A stretch of DNA of 64,000 bases, taken from positions 33,643,455 to 33,707,454 of the forward strand of contig CP154954.1 of the NCBI GenBank assembly GCA_039621445.1. The letters run 5' to 3'. This DNA comes from Euglena gracilis (Eukaryota > Euglenida > Euglenophyceae > Euglenales). The stretch's first letter is position 1; every line of letters begins with the position of its first letter. Of this stretch, positions 45,463-57,109 are shown in pieces. The notes beneath the pieces were generated by a model. The model made no database searches. It had not been told where the DNA came from and saw only the letters and a list, made by a program, of their open reading frames with translations. A program made the translations under genes and the position numbers.

Positions 45463-48400
45463 TCAGCCCTGGCCCGAGGCCAGCGCCGCCTCCAGCACCT
45501 CCTCGACCACGGCCGCCGTGGGCTGCAGCGCCGGCACCGTGGAGCACTGCGCCCACAGCCGGCCAAGCAGCGCCAGCAGGTGCGGCCCGCCCCCCTCTGG
45601 GCCGGCCCCGGCCCACATGGTGCACACGGAGGCATGTGAGGCGCTGTGGCTGGGTTGTGGGGGGCAGTGGTCACACACAGGTCACACCCCGTGTGTGACC
45701 TACCAGGTGGGGGTGTGGGGGCCGTTGGCTGGCGGGGGTCTGGCAAGGTGCGGGCTGAGCTGGGGGCGGGGTGGGAGAGGGCGGCGGTGGTGGGCGGGTG
45801 GAGGGTGAGGCTGGCGGCCAGCGCCTCGGCATAGCAGGCGTAGTCCTCCTCCAGGGAGGCGGTCCAGGCGCGGTGGGTGCGGGGCAGCGGCCACGGGCAG
45901 GGCCGGGGCAGGGCCCAAGCGTGGGGGGGAGTACCACCCTCGCACATCTCACACACATCCATACCTCCTCCTGTCCACAAACACCAACCATAACCTCAGA
46001 CCACGGCGTCTCCAAACGAAACCTCCAGGGGGAGATCCAGGTCAGAGGCTGGAAATTTTGGACTGGCTGGAAAAGGCCGTGGCTGACCCCCCCACTTTCC
46101 CCTGGCAGAACCGGGCACCGAAAAATTGAAACTGCACAAAAATGCCCCAAAACTGCAAATGATGTGAAAAAAATGGACGTTGTAACCAAAATTTTGACCT
46201 GCCTTATTCTTAAAACCATTTTATGCTGATCTTTTTAGCCCATTTTTGCACCGGCAAGCCAAAAATTTGTCACCATCCAGCCGCCCTTCATGCGGATAGA
46301 CAGGAAAAAAATGCAATCATCGACGAGGGGGGAGAGACTGGAAAAAAGGCTGGCTGGCTGTCTGGCCTCCCCCCCCCCATTGTGGGGAGTGGGGTTCCCT
46401 TCAGCTCAAGCGAAGCCCTGCCTCAGACACCTACCCACACTTACCATACTGAACGGATGACTCCGAATGCACCTCCATTAGAATTAAGCATCACTTCACA
46501 ATTGCTTAGACGTGCCCCCAACACAATAAGCAGGGGGAGAAAATGCCACAAAGTATCTCAAAATATGCACTCCAAAAATGCAAAAAAAAGCAAGTTGTAA
46601 TTCCTTTAGGACCTCCCTGGGATGTAGACTTGGTTGGAGAGGACTTAGAAACGGCAGCCATTGACTTAACGACCCCCCCCCCCGAGGTCGTTAAGCCGCC
46701 AAAAAATTTGAGTTATTGACGGAATTGGGTTAGGGTCAGGAGTGAGGCCTAGCTTTAGGCCTGACTAAAAGATTGGTGTCAGGTGTACAAGTTAGGCCAA
46801 AAATTAGGCCTGTTTCCTAACCCATCAATAACACAAAAATTTTTGACCCCCCTGGACGGACTTGACGACCCACCCAAGGGGGGAGGTCGTTAAATCAATG
46901 GCTGCCTTAGAAACATTTTCAATAGAGCATATTTGAAACAATCAATAACATTTTTTCCCAAGGGACACAGAATGAGGAAAAAAGCAATAATATCCTGCAC
47001 GCTTTTTTCAAAAAACAAACCCTAAAACAAAAAAATGACACACCAAGAGCAAGAATGGTGCAAAGCTTTGCAGTGGCACGGTCGATTGCCCAATTGCACA
47101 CATTTCATTATGCAACAACTTAAAACACAAAATTGGACTAAATTCTATGCAACCCCAGCATGTCTGGGAACCAGAGGTTTCCTTCGGACCCGGGGGGGGT
47201 CCAGACCCACCCACCCACTATTGGAGGGGTCAATTTTGAGGTCCAAATTTTTTTTTCGGCACTTTGAGCCGAAAATAGAAGAAAACCACAACCAGGACCC
47301 ATCAACCCCAGGTCATGAAAAAATCTCTGCTGGGGACTCTTATAGGTGAGCAATTTCCCTGTCAGGTTCTGGTCCAGGCATAACTCTAAATGTGACCAAA
47401 TAAAACGTCCTCCGACATTCTAAATACCACCCCACTCTGATCCTGACATCTGAACATTACAATGGAATTGCATTGATTCCGTTTGGATTCCGAGAAAAAA
47501 CACAGGCGCCATCAGCAGACAGGTGCGAGGACACAACACAACAACCGCAACACCCCCAGTCATCCCCGTGGCCCTGGCAACACCTGCGGCAGGACCGCCG
47601 AGCTGGGCTTGACCGGGCAGTGCAACACGCAGGGGAGGAGGAGGAGGACGCCGCGGAGAACGTCGAGGGCCATGGCCGGCTGGTCGGACAGGTTGCAGTG
47701 CGCGAATTCCTCCTGCACAATGGGGGGCCGGGCGGAAAAGGGAATGCCCTCCGTCGGTCTGGCTCTGAAGCCATTGGGGGAGCCTGTGCTTGGGGGCAGT
47801 TTGCCTCTGATTGTGCTTCGTGAGAACTCCCTCCTTGCCTGGAAATCCGGGACTTCAAAGGCGGAACGCAGAAAATGCCCAGAAAACTAAAGGAGGCTTT
47901 GTGCTGGACCCTTGGTCGGACACAGGTGTGCCGGGAAAAAAGCATGTGTTTGGACGATGGCTGACGAAGACTGGCAGCATTCCATGCCGGCACCGCCCTG
48001 CTTTCTGTCGTCCAAGGGGCACGTCGGGGAATTCACGGAACTGGGAGTGAGGGACGTTGGGGGGGGGCCGGCACCGGCGGGGGGGGGGGGGGGGCACACC
48101 AGGGCGGCGCTCAGGGCACCGAGCAGGGCCTCCACCGTCAGCAGCTGCTGGGCGACGGCGGTCACGGCGAAGCAGCCCACGGCGGCGGCGGTGGCGGGCA
48201 GGGCGGCTGGCAGGGCATCCGCCGCCCGGTCCCCCTCCGTTTTGCGGACCCCGGCGTACGGGGGCAGGCGGGGGGGGGGGCGAATAAGAAATTGAGCAAA
48301 AAATACGACTTTTCTTGAGTTTGCTAATTTTTTTTAAAAAAACAAACAAAAAACAAATGATATTAATATGATGCCCCCATCTTCCCCAACTTAAATATGT

Positions 48401-51400
48401 TCCTGGATATGTGATTTGGGGTATAAATTTGCGGGGGGGGGGATGGATCAGTGGTGCATTTAATGGAAAAAATGGCAGTTGTGGTGACTGGCAGCCATCG
48501 CCAGAGAGGTTACTCTGTGGATGAATGTTTGCCGGGGTTGTGTGCATCTGCACATGTGCATCACCGCAAAATAAATACGCAAGTTCCCGACATCCTCAGC
48601 CTGGGCAACAGTCGCCAGTAATATGGCCCCAGCAGGACCAGGGGGTTCGGTTGCAGGGCTCCGGGCAGGCTTCAATCTAAGGGTAGGTGGGGGGGTGGGT
48701 TGGACCCCCCTCCTGTCCAGCAGGGGAGGGGGGACACCCCCCACCCCACCTGAGCAGTGGCGCGGTCTGGGTGACCGATTTTCGGCCCCCAAGACCACCA
48801 AAAATGCCATTTTGGACACTCATTGGGCAAAAACTTGTCAAAAAGGCCAAAAATCTTCAGCTCAAGAGGCAGAAAAGTTTGACCTTTTTGGGGGTTCCGG
48901 GTACCCCCCCCAAGGTGGGTCCGGACCCCCCTTGGCAGGTAAGAGGGGGTCCGGACCATACCATTGCTTAGCGACCCCCGGGGGGAGAGGGGGTCACTTT
49001 CCACTCCGAAAAAAACCAGTCAGTCACTTTTTCTGAAAAAAACCAGTCAGTCACTTTACCCCCCCCACCCCCGGGGGGATCGGCCACTCTTCAGGAGGCA
49101 ATGAAAATTGGCCAAAAAGCCTCAAAAAATCCAAAAAAATTCTGGCGCCTTCGGCGCCGGGCCAGCCACTTTCCCATTTTCGGGTCTACCCCATCCCCGG
49201 GGGGGGGGGGGCTCTTGGCCAAAAAAATCAGTCAGTCACTCTGAAAAAACCAGTCAGTCACCCCCCCCCCCGGGAGTGGGGTGGGACAGGTGTTAAGCAA
49301 TGGTATGGTCCGGACCCTCCCTATGGTCCAAGAGGGCTCCCCACCTGAACCACGTACGCCCTCCTTTTGTCGAACCCTGGCTCCGGGGCTGGGTGTTCCC
49401 TGCCCAGGGAAGGTATTGGTGCCCCCACAAGCAATCCCCTCCCACGAACATGCTGTGGTGTACCATTTTCTTCCAAGGAATGGGGGGCTGCACCACTTTT
49501 CCCTCCGCACCTCGCGAATAACAATCAACAAAGCAATTTTTGGCCTTTGAACCACATGACACTTTTGTTTTCATTTCTAACAGCAGAGATGACCCCGAAA
49601 GAGACCGATAAACAAAAAGAAAAGCAAATTTCACAGGAATTTAAACTACAAAAAAAGAAGAGGAAAATTTTACCCCCGCCAGGCTTCTGTTTCCACTGGT
49701 GAACGTTTGGCTTATCCGCAGTTATCTATAATTGTCTGCAGTTATCCGTATTTGAAGTTCTGGTTCATCCGTGGTTATCCGTAGGTGTCCAGAGTTACCC
49801 GTATTTGGGGATTTCAGACTTATCGGTAGTTATCCGTAATTATCCGCAGTTATCTGTTTCAGGATGAGCACCAATCCCTGAACTCCTCCCAGATCCCCTG
49901 CCTCAGGACCACAGATTTCACCGGGGGGGGGGCACCTTTTCCCGGGCCCAAACCCACCCACGCACTTTTTCGAAAACCCACCCCCCCAAATTCCAGCCAA
50001 AATCGGCCGAAATTGCTGGGAAAAATTTTTCTGGCCCGGCATTTGGCCATACAAAACCTGACCCATGGCGCACCCCACCCCAGGGTGGTCCTGGGGTCCC
50101 AACCCACCCACCCACTCTCAAAACCCTCCCAGGGGGGGGGGTCACACAGGTGTTAAATGAATTTATGCTCTGGACATGGACCCCCCTCGGTTGCACAAGG
50201 CCTCTTGTCTGTTTATGGCCGGCGGTAACTGGACCCCCCCCCCCGGCGGAGGTTCTTCCAAATTAAAAAGAAGCCTGACCCCCTCCTGCACACTGAGCGC
50301 GCCATATAATGTCTGTATGCCCCGGGGGCCCTGGCTGCCAGGTAGGGTAGGGCGTGGGACTGCACGATGATCGCCACCGCCGCGCCGGCGTACACCACCT
50401 GCGCCCCGACCTCCCGCAGGATGGAGGCGTAGCCCTGCATGCTGCGGAGGTCGCCCTTCCCTGCCGCCAGCGTCCCCAGGGGAAGGAGGGGATGGGAAAC
50501 CTGCACTCCCACACCTGTGTGCATGGGGTTGTGGTGTGTGCTTGGGTGTGGTTGGGGTGTTCGGTGCCGTCCGTGGCATGTTTGCAGAACACAACGGTTC
50601 AAGCACTCCTCTGTCAACCTTCCATGCTTGAGGGGGAGACAACTCCAAATGAAAATGTTCTGGAGCTTGGCTTTGGGTGGGTAAAGCTGGTGCGAATTTG
50701 TTTGCCAGGAAAAAACACGTAAACCCCCCCCTAATAGTGCTGCGGGGCCAATAGAGCTGCGGGTCCAAATAGTGCTGCACCCCCTGCCGGATGAAGCGAG
50801 CGTCCAATAGTGCTGCACCCCCCCCAAATCACAGCAATGTGAAATGCGTAGAAGCTGGTGCAGCCTACTGCAGGCACCTTTTTTAATCCGCAGAGAGGGG
50901 AAAGGGGGCAAATTCCCACCCAAGCAACTCACAAAAGTCGTCCGAAGATGAACCACACGACCTCACTAGCCTCAGAGAAGGACATTGAGTAGACAAAAAG
51001 GGTGCCTGTGGTGATAGGCCGGGACTAAGAGGCACCCAATCCAATAGTGCTGCGGGTCCAAATAGTGCTGCACCCCCCCCCGCCGGAGGCGGCCGTCCAA
51101 TAGAGCTGCGGGTGCAATACTATTTTGGGGGGGTTTAATCGCTCCCAGAGATGTGAACAAATGTTCAACGGGTTCAGGCTCCTTCTTTTGTTCTTGACGT
51201 GTGTGTGTGTGTGTGTGCGCGCGCGTGCACCTAATTAAGTTTGTTTAGGTGCCAGGGGATTCTGAATGTATGGATGTACGACAGGATGGCGCACAGAAAC
51301 CTGCGGTATGAAAGAAATCTAACGTGTTCGACACAAAAACAAAAAGCTTCGATGATTACTGAGTTCCAGGTGCTGGTACCGACCAATGCCCTCCTGCAAA

Positions 51401-52075
51401 TAAAACCCCTTTCCCTTTGTACTGTATGAACTACCTATGCTCTGGGGGTTATTCCGTTTGTCTCTTGTCCTCGCGCCATTATCGACCACTTTTGATTGAG
51501 TATGGCGAAATATTGCAGGCAACCAGGCGGCCATTTCAAGAGGCTTGGGGGACTAACAGGCCACCATTCTGGGATTCCCATGATGAACTCCATGCGGCTG
51601 CAAATTCAGCGCCCAGAGATGAACCAGCCATGCGGCCACCGTCAAACGGGGGGCTGATAAAGAGTTTTGGAGGGGTTCGTGATGGCCCGAAATGACTGCG
51701 CCACGGTGCCCCTCGGGGAGAGAGGCGCGCCACACCGCTGGGCGAGGTGGAAGATGATGCGGGGCGCCGTCAGCTCCGCGGGGCCCGACTGCAGCCGCCG
51801 CGCCGTCTCCGCGATGCGGCCCACGGCGGTGGCGCCGTCCCGTGCCGCGTCCTCGAAATGGACCTTCACCGTCTGGATGATGGCCTGCTCCCCGCCAGGC
51901 CGGGCCTTTCCCTCTGGGGGTAGAGGGTAAAGGGGGAGGAGCAGCGCTGTCTCCAAAAAGGGCGGGCCTGCCCCCAGTCGGAGACCTTCCGGGTTGGGGG
52001 CGGCCCCGGGCCAGGCTTGGGCTCGCACGTCTCCGACAGGGACGCCGCAGGCGCACGGAATGCCACTCACGCAGG

Positions 52076-52113
<38 letters not shown>

Positions 52114-53149
52114 GGCATACACCCACCCACCCATGCCCGGGCCTGATCCTGACGGCTGGCAGTGGATAGAAATAGCCCAGTTGCAGCTGCTCCACTCCTT
52201 CGGCGGCTCTAATGCCATCAGCCTCTCCAACCCTCCCCCCTCGCCGCACCGCCCACCCCGACCTCTCCGGAGTCCCTGGGGGCGATCCGGCTGAGGAGGG
52301 ATGGGCCAGTGGCTGGGCTCGGGGACAAGGCCACGGCGGGCGTGGCGCCGGGGTGGCCTCAGGCTTTGGAATTTGGGGACCGAGGCGGCGCGGGGCCGGG
52401 GGAATGCCCCTGCAGCCCGCCGCGGCGGACAGCAGACCGCGAGGGTGGAAGCACAACACAAAAACCGGGCATATATGAAGCCGACCCATCGGCCCAACGA
52501 AGCCTGGCCGGGAAGGGGAGGGGAAGATGAAGTGGGGCGGGAAGCCACGCGGCAGGGATGGTTCTCTTGCTGTGACAGTGGCTTTTGTTTGCCGTTGGGT
52601 CACACAATCCGGACAAAAATGACGGGAAACAAAAATGACGCGAAACCACCCATTTCTCCCACCGTTTTTTCCCATACCCTCCCAACGTTGTTTGGGAGGA
52701 GCTGACTAATCAAATTTCACACACAAAAAGATGGGGTGTGACAGATGCTCAATTTTGGAGTCTGTTTAGGCATGCAAAATTACAAGCAAGACACCCAGAG
52801 GACTATTATGACCATTTCTTTTGGAATCTCGAGTTGCCTTTTGCTGAAAAAAATCATCACAAATGATAAAAAAACCAGCACTTTTGGTGAAAATTCGAAT
52901 TTTTCTAACAATGAATTTTCCGGATCCAAACTGTTTCAAATCTGATCAGCTCACCCAATTTCCTGGTTGTCCAGGACATCCCCGTACAGCTGAGATCAAC
53001 CCCTGATCCACCCCAAAGGAAACAACGGGGGTTTCACCCACCCGCAGGGCGGACGCCGTCAACCATCGCTGGGTGTCAGACACATTCGCCCGGGGCGGGT
53101 CAGCCCCGGGGGTCGCTGGGGACGCTTCGGGGAACAGTTTGCCGAGGTC
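45463..53149 (-). CDS. Multi-exon gene, helical protein, C-terminal 335 codons (gene B1)
   Basis: Eight exons chain with fully consistent phases: 53042-53149, 51736-51887, 50933-50970, 50294-50460, 48100-48234, 47584-47712, 45704-45848, 45463-45596 (TGA). The total is 1,008 nt, or 336 codons including the stop. Segments include SDTQRWLTASALR, QAIIQTVKVHFEDAARDGAT, LRSMQGYASILREVGAQVVY, LPATAAAVGCFAVTAVAQQL, QPAMALDVLRGVLLLLPCVL, EDYACYAEALAASLTLHP and TAAVVEEVLEAALASGQG. It is almost entirely predicted helix with Ala/Leu periodicity, suggesting a HEAT-like solenoid. The family is not recognised. An upstream exon ending near 53,215 (reads DGNRIRAQEFFTI) also fits phase 0. The transposon at 53,405 lies just upstream and may sit in an intron or the promoter. 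The exon at 48,234 has a weak acceptor. Helicity and family are inference. Confidence 0.68.
46653..46906. mobile_element. Small TIR element (254 bp)
   Basis: GGCAGCCATTGACTTAACGACC at the left and GGTCGTTAAATCAATGGCTGCC at the right are inverse repeats with one gap/mismatch. Internal GAATTGGGTTAGGGTCAGG and CCTAACCCATCAATAACAC form a second inner pair. It is related in architecture to 32,612-33,086 and has no gene. Confidence 0.75.
47584..47712 (-). CDS. Gene B1 exon (best-bounded example, 43 codons)
   Basis: CATTGTGCAG lies directly upstream and CCGCAG|GT directly downstream. The exon is phase 0 at both ends. It reads EEFAHCNLSDQP then the helix AMALDVLRGVLLLLPCVLHC. No other frame in this interval looks like protein. 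Confidence 0.72.
48745..49330. repeat. Dispersed G-rich repeat, copy 2, with ACCAGTCAGTCAC motifs
   Basis: The first part matches 8,785-8,950. It continues into repeated AAACCAGTCAGTCACT motifs (49,015, 49,040, 49,230, 49,250) that also occur at 37,650-37,860 and 41,300-41,500, and inverted at 22,875-23,130 and 27,160. It contains a GGCGCCTTCGGCGCC hairpin. Confidence 0.7.
49706..49862 (+). repeat. Degenerate GTTATCCGTA repeats
   Basis: About a dozen copies of AGTTATCCGTA/CAGTTATCTGTA variants at irregular 11-22-bp spacing. It is non-coding. Confidence 0.75.
50729..51130 (+). repeat. Paired AATAGTGCTGCGGGTCCAAATAG repeats
   Basis: AATAGTGCTGCGGGGCC/GGGTCCAAATAGTGCTGCA at 50,733-50,820 and again at 51,041-51,120, with the variant AATAGAGCTGCGGGT. 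The two blocks flank the 38-bp gene B1 exon at 50,933-50,970. Confidence 0.75.
52078..52112 (+). repeat. (CA)n microsatellite
   Basis: Seventeen CA dinucleotides in a row. A smaller (GT)n(GC)n tract lies at about 51,199-51,227. Confidence 0.95.
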
Positions 53150-53404
53150 CTGCGGGGACAGGGGGCAGGGGGCAGGAGAGGGACAACCCCCCCCCACGCC
53201 ACTCATCACTACAATTGTGAAAAACTCTTGAGCTCTGATGCGATTCCCGTCGATCTGTTGGTGCACCGTGACAGCCGAAAACACAAAAAACGGGCTGAAT
53301 CTCACTTTTTGCGACGAGAAATGAAGCAAACAATTTTCCTTCGCTTGCGCAAAGAAACTCTAAAACTTAAATGCGAATTATGCTGCCTGAGTGTACCTTT
53401 CTTC

Positions 53405-53429
53405 TTAGACGGCCGGGAATGCACTTTTC
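53405..53429 (+). repeat. Left terminal inverted repeat
   Basis: Perfect 25-bp match in inverse orientation to 63,330-63,354. The outermost identical bases are TTAGACGG, and similarity stops at 53,404. Confidence 0.88.
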
Positions 53430-54552
53430 TTGTTGAGTCACAAAATTTAGGCAGTTTTAGTGAAAATGCGCATCCGCGCATTTTGGACGCGGAGTGCGCA
53501 GGTGCGCATTCTGAACGTGTCGCGTGCGCTTTGAAACCAGCATCCAAATCGCGTAACGGGAGCGCTCTAATATTTTGACGCGTGCCGAATGCTTGTTTTC
53601 TTTTTTTTCACAGTGTGCTCTGTATCGCATTTGGCTACGAAGAAGATTGTGAGGTGACTGCCCCCTGACGTCAGCTACACCCCCACACCCCGCCGAGGCA
53701 GCAATATTGCGGGATGTTGGAGATCCGAATTGGGGTGATCTGGATGGAAAGGGGTGGTGATGTGTGGGGTCGGGGCCACCATGCTGCGGTGGGTCACCTG
53801 TTTCCAGTTGGAAGGTTCTAATTGGTCCGGTGCGTGTGAGAGCAGGAGGGGATGCGACCTGGGTGGACGTGTGGGTGTTTGACCGTGTGGCAGACCCGGG
53901 TGGTCTGAATGCGCAGACGCGCATTCAGACCAATGGTGTGAAGAATGCGCACCTGCGCATTGAGGATGTCCGGATGAATTTTGTCCCCCCCTCCTTTCAG
54001 GGCTGGTGCACGGGTGCCGGTGTGTTGGTGATGGTGGTGGTTACCACCCCCCTCCCCCCGAGGCGCGAAGGACTGCTTTCCAGTCGGGCTCGTGGTTTGC
54101 AGGCCCAGTGTTGGTACGGGGTGTGCTACATGCTTACCTGGCGGTTGTGTTCCGACTGTCTTTTCCTGTTGAGTGTGGTTTTGAACTGTGAGTCAGCCAC
54201 CCCCGCAGCTGACGAATGGAGCGGCCACGCACGACACTGGATCCACTGTTGTCACACGCCAACACCTGGCTTGGCGTGCCGTAGCTGAGTGTGAACGTTG
54301 TTTTCTGCAGCTGGCCATCACACCCACAGGCTGCAGTCATTCGATCACAACCGAGACGACCTCAGACCGGCTGTCAGACCGTTACACCTTGTACTGCAGA
54401 ATGCGCATGTGCGCATTGTGTCGTACAATGTACATTACGTCTCCCTCAGTCGTATGTTACCACCAGATCGTACGATGAATGCGCACATGCGCATTGTTGA
54501 GACGTTACGTGGTAGTGTCCTTTGACCGGTTTGTACCCCTTCTTACGGATGT

Positions 54553-57060
54553 TTGTTTGTCCTTGGCTGCTGTCTCGGCGGCTCCCGCCAGTCGGCAGTC
54601 CCTACACCCACCTCAACCTCCCCATGCCCCGCCAACCCCAGACACTGTAACGGGCCAGGCACGCGCACACCCCCGCCGCCCGCGCCTGCGCCACCGCGCA
54701 AGATCATTGGCCGGCTGGTGCGGGACACCTTCGTCGCCACGTACGCCGACTTCGTCACGGCCGTGGTGGACCCGCCCCACCCCCTGTACGAGCTGGTGGT
54801 CCTGGTGGCCCACACCCGGGTCCCGTTCCGCCGCTCCCCGGACAGCGACCACCTCCTGGCCGAGCTGACCCGCCGCCCCCGCCGACAGCGCACGGAGATG
54901 CTGCTGCGGGACGCCTGGGCCTCGTACCGGGCCCACCGCCAGCACGCCTGCCCGCGTGCCCCGCAGCCCCGCGTCGCCGCCGAGGACGTCCCCCTGCCCG
55001 CCACCCGCGCCCTGGGCCGCTTCCTCCGCCCCAGCGGGGTCCACCCAGCCGCCCTGCTGCACTCCGCCGCCGACCGCGCCCGGCTGGCCCTGGCGCGGCA
55101 GGCCGAGCTGTGGCGCGACCTGGCCGGGAACCCCGCGGTGCTGTGGTTCGACAACTACTACAAGCGGCGGTACCGCAACACCCCGCGCCAGATGGAGGCC
55201 CACCTGAACGTGGTGGTGGTGGCGGTGCTGCCGCTCGTGGACCCCGTGCCCCCGTTCCCCGGCCACTACTCCCTGGAGCAGCTGTGGCAGCGGCACCTGC
55301 TGGTCGGTACCGAGCTGGCGGAGTACGGCGGCGGACGGCTGCGGGAACGCATCCGGGCGGTGGCCGACTGGGACCTGCCGGCGACGGACTTCCGGGTGCC
55401 CCTGGACGTGAGCCGGCCCCGGGTGGAGGCCCTGCCGTGGCGTCCGTTCCTCATGGGCGACCACGCCGTGTCGGCCCAGGTCGGCCTGCTGGAGGTGCTG
55501 CGCTACCTGCAAGGCTCGGTCGCCGACCACCTCGCCACCCCGGTGCCGGTCCTCGTGGACGAGAACATCTGGTACCGGGTGGCGAGGCTGCTGTACGGCC
55601 GGGAGCTGCAGCGGTGGGACGTGTCGGCTGCCCTGACGCCCCTCCCCATGCTGTACGCGGTGTGGCACCCCTACAAACAGCTGGTGCACACCATATACCG
55701 GCGGTTCCTGCCCCTCTTCCTCTACGTGCAGAGCGGCACCCTGGCCCGAAGCGGTACGGGCAGCTTCCACCGGCCCAACCTACAGACCCTGGAGCGGTGG
55801 CTGGGGGCCCTCCTGCTGGTGCCACGGGACACCCGATTGCGCATCTGCGCATTCCGGGACCGTCTGGTGCGTCGCATGACCGTGGTGGAGCGCGAGGCGG
55901 CGCAGCGGGCGACGACCGTGGCGGAGCGACGGGCCCAGCTGGAGGCGGCCGAGGCCCACGTCCGGCAGCAGCTGGTGCGGGTGTGCGCCGGGCAGGCCCC
56001 CTGGTCCCGGGCCGAGCGCGCGATCGCCGGTGTGGAGGAAGCGGAGGCGGCGCTGCAGCGGGCCGAGTCTGCACTGCGGGATGCCAACCAGGTCGTGCGG
56101 ATCCTGCGGGCGGACAGCACCATCCTGGCGGCGCTGGCGGATCTCCTGGGGGAGTGGGCTCCGGCGTGTCTGGTCCTGGGGGAGATGGTGCGCACCTGCC
56201 ACTGGGAGCTGCGACAGTCTGGCACCGGTGGACACGCCCTCGAGGTGCTGCATGGCAGCCTCGCCCTGCTGCTGCGTCTGGAGGCCCCCGGCGAGCGCCG
56301 GACGGAGTACATCCGGACCGTGGGTGTGGCCATGCTGTGCTGGATGCCGTGGCACGCGGCCCTGCCCGCGGCCTGCTTCAGCGAGGCGGCGCTGTCCCGG
56401 CTCGGGCAGGAGAACGAGCGGCACCCCCTGGCGGTGAGCACGGATCAGGTGGGGGACCTGTACGCGCTGCTGGAGACCGGTCGGCCCGGTGTCAGGGCGC
56501 TGCGGGGTGGCAACGTGGGGCAGCGGTGGGTGGACACGGTGCGCGGACACGTGGAGGACCTTCTGGAACGGTGCGGTGCGGAGCAGCGGCTGCCCGTGGT
56601 GCCCGGACCGGGGGTGGCGATTGAGTCCGTGTCCGACGTGGTCCGCTATGTGGCCCGGCTGACGGAGCGGGAGTACTCCGTGGGCGAGCCCTGGCCCGCG
56701 GACTGGAGCCACCCCGCCAGCCTGCTGTCCGTGGACCTCACCCCGGAGGACGCGACGGCCACGATGCGGTACGCCTTCCTCGCCCTGGTCGGGGACAACC
56801 TGCCCAACGAGGACGTGCAGCGGGAGCTAGATGGCCTGTGCGCTCGGCGGAGCGAGGAGGAGGTCGTCCAGTACCTCCGGGCGTGGGACGGCGTGGCCGG
56901 GCGCGTCCGACCGGAGGCGAAGCCCAAGGCCCAACCAAAGGGCAAGCCGAAGGCGAAGACCCAGCCAGTCGCCGTCCCCCCGGTGCAACCAGCTGTTCCG
57001 AACTGGCGGGGCATATGGAAGAGGATCGTTTGTCAGTCAATACCAAAGGAATGTGAATGA
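54553..57060 (+). CDS. 835-aa DDE-transposase-like protein
   Basis: One uninterrupted GC-rich frame. The N-terminus is Pro-rich. From KIIGRLVRDTFVATYADFVT onward the protein is globular. Three candidate catalytic positions occur in the order expected for RNase H-fold transposases: D200-N201 in VLWFDNYYKRRYRN, D336-E337-N338 in PVLVDENIWYRVARLLYG, and H372 in YAVWHPYKQ. This arrangement (FDN ... VDEN ... WH) recalls the fungal DUF6589-type and dinoflagellate transposon proteins, as I remember them. Residues of about 445-515 form a Glu/Arg/Ala coiled coil, and the C-terminus is a Lys/Pro-rich basic tail (KPKAQPKGKPKAK). The first ATG in frame was chosen. An acceptor-like CTCCCGCCAG at 54,587-54,596 allows an upstream exon instead. 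One palindrome (55,838-55,851) is translated in frame as part of RLRICAFRD. Transposase function is inference. Confidence 0.75.
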   Translation: MFVLGCCLGGSRQSAVPTPTSTSPCPANPRHCNGPGTRTPPPPAPAPPRKIIGRLVRDTFVATYADFVTAVVDPPHPLYELVVLVAHTRVPFRRSPDSDHLLAELTRRPRRQRTEMLLRDAWASYRAHRQHACPRAPQPRVAAEDVPLPATRALGRFLRPSGVHPAALLHSAADRARLALARQAELWRDLAGNPAVLWFDNYYKRRYRNTPRQMEAHLNVVVVAVLPLVDPVPPFPGHYSLEQLWQRHLLVGTELAEYGGGRLRERIRAVADWDLPATDFRVPLDVSRPRVEALPWRPFLMGDHAVSAQVGLLEVLRYLQGSVADHLATPVPVLVDENIWYRVARLLYGRELQRWDVSAALTPLPMLYAVWHPYKQLVHTIYRRFLPLFLYVQSGTLARSGTGSFHRPNLQTLERWLGALLLVPRDTRLRICAFRDRLVRRMTVVEREAAQRATTVAERRAQLEAAEAHVRQQLVRVCAGQAPWSRAERAIAGVEEAEAALQRAESALRDANQVVRILRADSTILAALADLLGEWAPACLVLGEMVRTCHWELRQSGTGGHALEVLHGSLALLLRLEAPGERRTEYIRTVGVAMLCWMPWHAALPAACFSEAALSRLGQENERHPLAVSTDQVGDLYALLETGRPGVRALRGGNVGQRWVDTVRGHVEDLLERCGAEQRLPVVPGPGVAIESVSDVVRYVARLTEREYSVGEPWPADWSHPASLLSVDLTPEDATATMRYAFLALVGDNLPNEDVQRELDGLCARRSEEEVVQYLRAWDGVAGRVRPEAKPKAQPKGKPKAKTQPVAVPPVQPAVPNWRGIWKRIVCQSIPKECE

Positions 57061-57109
57061 ACGGTGTGAATGCGCATGTGCGCAATCAGTGCTGAATGCG
57101 CATGTGCGC

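Noticed and set aside
54613-55770. 385-codon and 504-codon ORFs overlapping the transposase-like gene
   Set aside because: Shadow frames of GC-rich coding sequence. Their composition is Gly/Arg/Pro-biased and only the 835-codon frame contains ordered motifs.
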